DNA of 14,828 bases from an uncultured cyanobacterium (GTDB lineage Bacteria; Cyanobacteriota; Cyanobacteriia; Cyanobacteriales; Geitlerinemataceae): positions 1 to 14,828 of the forward strand of contig CAKZKB010000379.1 of NCBI GenBank assembly GCA_937121005.1. Reading direction: 5' to 3'. The notes beneath the pieces were generated by a model. The model was not told where the DNA came from. It searched no databases and worked only from the letters and a program-made list of their open reading frames with translations. Made by a program: the position numbers and the translations under genes. Position 1 is the stretch's first letter. Every line of letters begins with the position of its first letter. This document shows, piece by piece, positions 12,835 through 14,828 of the stretch.

Positions 12835-14334
12835 ATGATTAAATTCGATCTGTCCTCAATTGGCAAATGGTTGTTTCTGGGTGGCTGCGCGATCGCCACT
12901 GGCTGTACGGCGGTGGAGGTTTCTCGCCTTACTCCCAAACCCACCCCGTCGCCAATGGCATCAATGGATGCTTCCCCGTCCGATCCCTTTGAAACGGCTT
13001 TGCAAGTGGGCTACAATGCTGCCGTTCGCGTCCAAACTGCCCGATCGATCGCGGACTGGCAAGCGGTTTGTCAAGGCTGGAGACAAGCCATTTCTTTACT
13101 CGAATCCATCCCGCCTTCTCATCCGAAACAGGCGATCGTCGCTGAGAAAATTAGAGAATACCAGCGCAATCTAAATTATGCCCTCGATCGCTTGCAAGCC
13201 GATCGGTCGATCGCCGCAGAAACAACCACGCCTCAATTTTTAGTTGTCGCTGGAGGCGGTTCGCCAGCTAATAACGAAGTTGCCATAGAAAACAACGTTC
13301 TTTACTTCCAAAGAATTCTATCGGTTTTCGGCTACGATGGCAATGCAGCGACGATCTTTTTTGCCAACGGTAACGACAGCAGAAATACGGTTCGCTATAT
13401 CGACGAATACGGACGGGAACGGTTTAAGCCTCCCGAAATTCCTGACGTTCGCGCGGCGGCAACCTGGGAAAATGTCGCCAACTGGCTGGGAGAATTGGCG
13501 CGACAAAACAGCGATCGTCCCTTGTTTTTTTACTTTACCGGCCATGGTATTCGCAACGAGAAAGACTTTAATAATAACTCAATGATGCTGTGGGGAGAGC
13601 GTTTGGTAAGCGTTCGCGAGTTTGCCTCCCAACTCGATCGCTTGCCCGTTAACAAACCTGTTGTCGCGGTGATGGCACAATGTTTTGCCGGATCGTTTGC
13701 CAATTTGATTTATGAAAGTGGCAACCCAAATCGCCCTTTGGCAGCGCAAACGCGATGCGGTTTTTTTGCCACCGTGCGCGAAAATCCTGCTGTCGGTTGT
13801 ACGCCTGCAATTGACGAGTCCACCTACGAAGATTATAGTACCAGCTTTTTTGCGGGATTGAGCGGTTGGAGTCGCACTGGAGAACCCGTTACCTCGGCCG
13901 ATTATAATCGCGATGGTAGCGTTTCTTATGCCGAAGCACACGCCTTTGCCAAAGTAGACGAACGCACCACCGATCTGCCTGTTTCCACCTCTGAAATCTG
14001 GCTGCAAAACCAACTCGATCCGGGGCAAAAAGAAGCAATTTTGAATCGTTCGATGGCAGAAGTGGCGCGATCGGCGAACCCCCAACAGCGCTACGTTGTG
14101 GAGTCTTTGGCACGAGAGTTAGGCTTTAATTTGCAGCGTTCCTATCGCCAAAACCAACAGGCGATCGCCCTTCGGAACAATATTCGGATTGCCTTTAGCA
14201 AACGCTTAGAAATGGAGTTAATTAATATTGGCGCGGTTCGAGAGTTGCGATCGTCGGGAAATACTGATAAAATAGAGACGCTCGATCGCCTTTCTACTTG
14301 CGAAGCCGGGACGATCGCCAACCCTCAGTTCTAA
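12835..14334 (+). CDS. Secreted caspase-like (clan CD) cysteine peptidase lipoprotein with EF-hand loop
   Basis: About 499 aa. An N-terminal signal with a lipobox-like end (KWLFLGGCAIATGC, lipid Cys24) predicts anchoring to a membrane outside the cytoplasm, followed by a Pro/Ser-rich linker. Residues about 50-130 are helical. The catalytic domain then runs FLVVAGGG, FFYFTGHGI (catalytic His237) and VVAVMAQCFAGSF (catalytic Cys283), the His-Gly and x-Cys arrangement of clan CD peptidases (caspase/metacaspase C14 or legumain C13 type). At 356-367 DYNRDGSVSYAE is a textbook EF-hand calcium loop (D1, N3, D5, S7, S9, E12). The C-terminal 130 residues are helical, with no known domain. ATG 12835 has AAGGTG 6 bases upstream; a GTG at 12826 (three residues longer) is also possible. 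All key residues are present. The substrate is unknown. Confidence 0.82.
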   Translation: MIKFDLSSIGKWLFLGGCAIATGCTAVEVSRLTPKPTPSPMASMDASPSDPFETALQVGYNAAVRVQTARSIADWQAVCQGWRQAISLLESIPPSHPKQAIVAEKIREYQRNLNYALDRLQADRSIAAETTTPQFLVVAGGGSPANNEVAIENNVLYFQRILSVFGYDGNAATIFFANGNDSRNTVRYIDEYGRERFKPPEIPDVRAAATWENVANWLGELARQNSDRPLFFYFTGHGIRNEKDFNNNSMMLWGERLVSVREFASQLDRLPVNKPVVAVMAQCFAGSFANLIYESGNPNRPLAAQTRCGFFATVRENPAVGCTPAIDESTYEDYSTSFFAGLSGWSRTGEPVTSADYNRDGSVSYAEAHAFAKVDERTTDLPVSTSEIWLQNQLDPGQKEAILNRSMAEVARSANPQQRYVVESLARELGFNLQRSYRQNQQAIALRNNIRIAFSKRLEMELINIGAVRELRSSGNTDKIETLDRLSTCEAGTIANPQF

Positions 14335-14357
14335 AGCAAGGCTGTTTCATTCTAACA

Positions 14358-14405
14358 AAACTCAGAGCGACGATCGACGTAAAACTCACTCGCTGCCCTG
14401 AGTTT
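14358..14405. terminator. Long imperfect hairpin between convergent genes, possible terminator
   Basis: AAACTCAG (14358-14365) pairs with CTGAGTTT (14398-14405), and the adjoining AGCGA (14366-14370) pairs with TCGCT (14390-14394); a three-base GCC bulge and a 19-base loop remain. It lies 24 bp after the caspase-like gene and before the convergent CsbD gene ends. There is no strong T-tract on either strand, so intrinsic termination is uncertain. The rest of 14406-14539 holds no gene that I can support. Confidence 0.45.
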
Positions 14406-14539
14406 AAAACGAAAAAACGGAGCGATCGCCTGGAAGGGGGATCGGCCAGCCATTTTCGGTGCAAGCATTCAGGTGACACCAATATCAAAAAGTCTAGATA
14501 ACCGCAGCTACCTAGACCTCATGCTAAACTGACCGATAA

Positions 14540-14722
14540 TTAGTCAATTTTTTCTTTCATTTTGTCTTTCACGTCTTCTTTGGCGTGTTCGGCTTGGGCT
14601 TCGACTTGCTTGGATTTCCCTTCCGCTTTGGTTTGGGGATCGCCGCTCACGTCGCCAGCCGCTTCTTGCATTTTGCCTTCTACGTTCTTGGCAGTAGCTT
14701 CCATTCTGTCGGTGGCACTCAT
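14540..14722 (-). CDS. CsbD family stress-response protein
   Basis: A 60-residue hydrophilic protein with the CsbD pattern: EATAKNVEGKMQEAAGDVSG followed by DPQTKAEGKSKQVEAQAEHA and a Lys/Asp/Glu-rich tail. CsbD proteins are small, helical and probably disordered alone; they are induced by general stress in many bacteria and their molecular action is unknown. AGAGGA lies about 6 bases before the ATG. The length is complete for the family. It converges with the caspase-like gene. Confidence 0.92.
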   Translation of the reverse strand: MSATDRMEATAKNVEGKMQEAAGDVSGDPQTKAEGKSKQVEAQAEHAKEDVKDKMKEKID

Positions 14723-14791
14723 AGATTTTCCTCTAGGTTTTCGATCGACTCTTTTAGCTTAAAAAGTTTCGATCGCACTTGCCCTCTATCC

Positions 14792-14828
14792 GAGGGGGGA
14801 ATTAGGGAATTAGGGGATTGGGGGTTTG
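14792..14828. repeat. G-rich degenerate repeat at the right edge
   Basis: Repeated GAATTAGGG/AATTAGGGG/ATTGGGGG units running off the window. Its reverse complement resembles the AAACCCCTAATTCCCC stretch at about 12338-12362, so the two are inverted copies of the same low-complexity family. Confidence 0.6.

Noticed and set aside
13579..14085. 168-codon minus-strand frame inside the caspase-like gene
   Set aside because: It is a complement of a clearly coding sequence, has no recognisable motif, and is interpreted as a shadow frame.
14562..14762. 66-codon + strand frame opposite the CsbD gene
   Set aside because: CsbD on the minus strand is clearly recognisable; the opposite frame is its complement.

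Overview
The window is a piece of cyanobacterial chromosome. The evidence is a magnesium-chelatase H subunit (ChlH), a Tab2/Atab2-type protein, several small protein families that I know mainly from cyanobacteria, and many CGATCG-core (HIP1-like, GCGATCGC) sites. The genus cannot be set from the sequence; a filamentous, repeat-rich genome would fit.

Left edge (1-1623): the C-terminal 540 codons of chlH, running off the window. Middle (about 1.7-9.3 kb): an accessory island. It opens with a 200-residue unknown gene placed 2 bp ahead of an IS630-type transposase, under a plausible promoter. From 3.5 to 7.45 kb follows a set of small toxin-antitoxin-like and nuclease modules, many of them broken: a PIN-domain toxin with a damaged 5' end and its intact 63-residue partner; pieces of at least two more copies of that partner; an AT-rich unknown gene; an HNH endonuclease with its small partner; a lone HicB-like protein; a retropepsin-like aspartic protease that has lost its catalytic region, with an intact upstream partner; and a frameshifted DUF2283 gene. 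The island ends with a large AT-rich gene for a fused DUF262-DUF1524 protein, the architecture of GmrSD-type type IV restriction enzymes. Right side (9.36-14.8 kb): ordinary chromosomal genes, namely dxs (isoprenoid precursor synthesis), a divergent Tab2-like gene, a DUF4359 protein, a divergent secreted caspase-like lipoprotein carrying an EF-hand loop, and a CsbD-type stress protein, with short tandem repeats between them.

The most informative pattern is in the island. The 3' end of the PIN partner gene plus about 65 bp behind it forms a 111-bp unit. It is present twice in direct orientation around the PIN cassette (offset exactly 775 bp, about 91% identical) and once more as two separated halves. 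The 5' part of another partner-gene copy lies at 3588-3692 and a matching 3' part at 4374-4418, with an AT-rich gene on the opposite strand between them. A HicB-like gene lies between the two halves of the third repeat copy. The simplest reading is a former tandem array of PIN/partner cassettes that was repeatedly interrupted by insertions and then decayed. This reading is inference; the alignments are read directly from the sequence.

No tRNA, rRNA, CRISPR array or replication origin was recognised.
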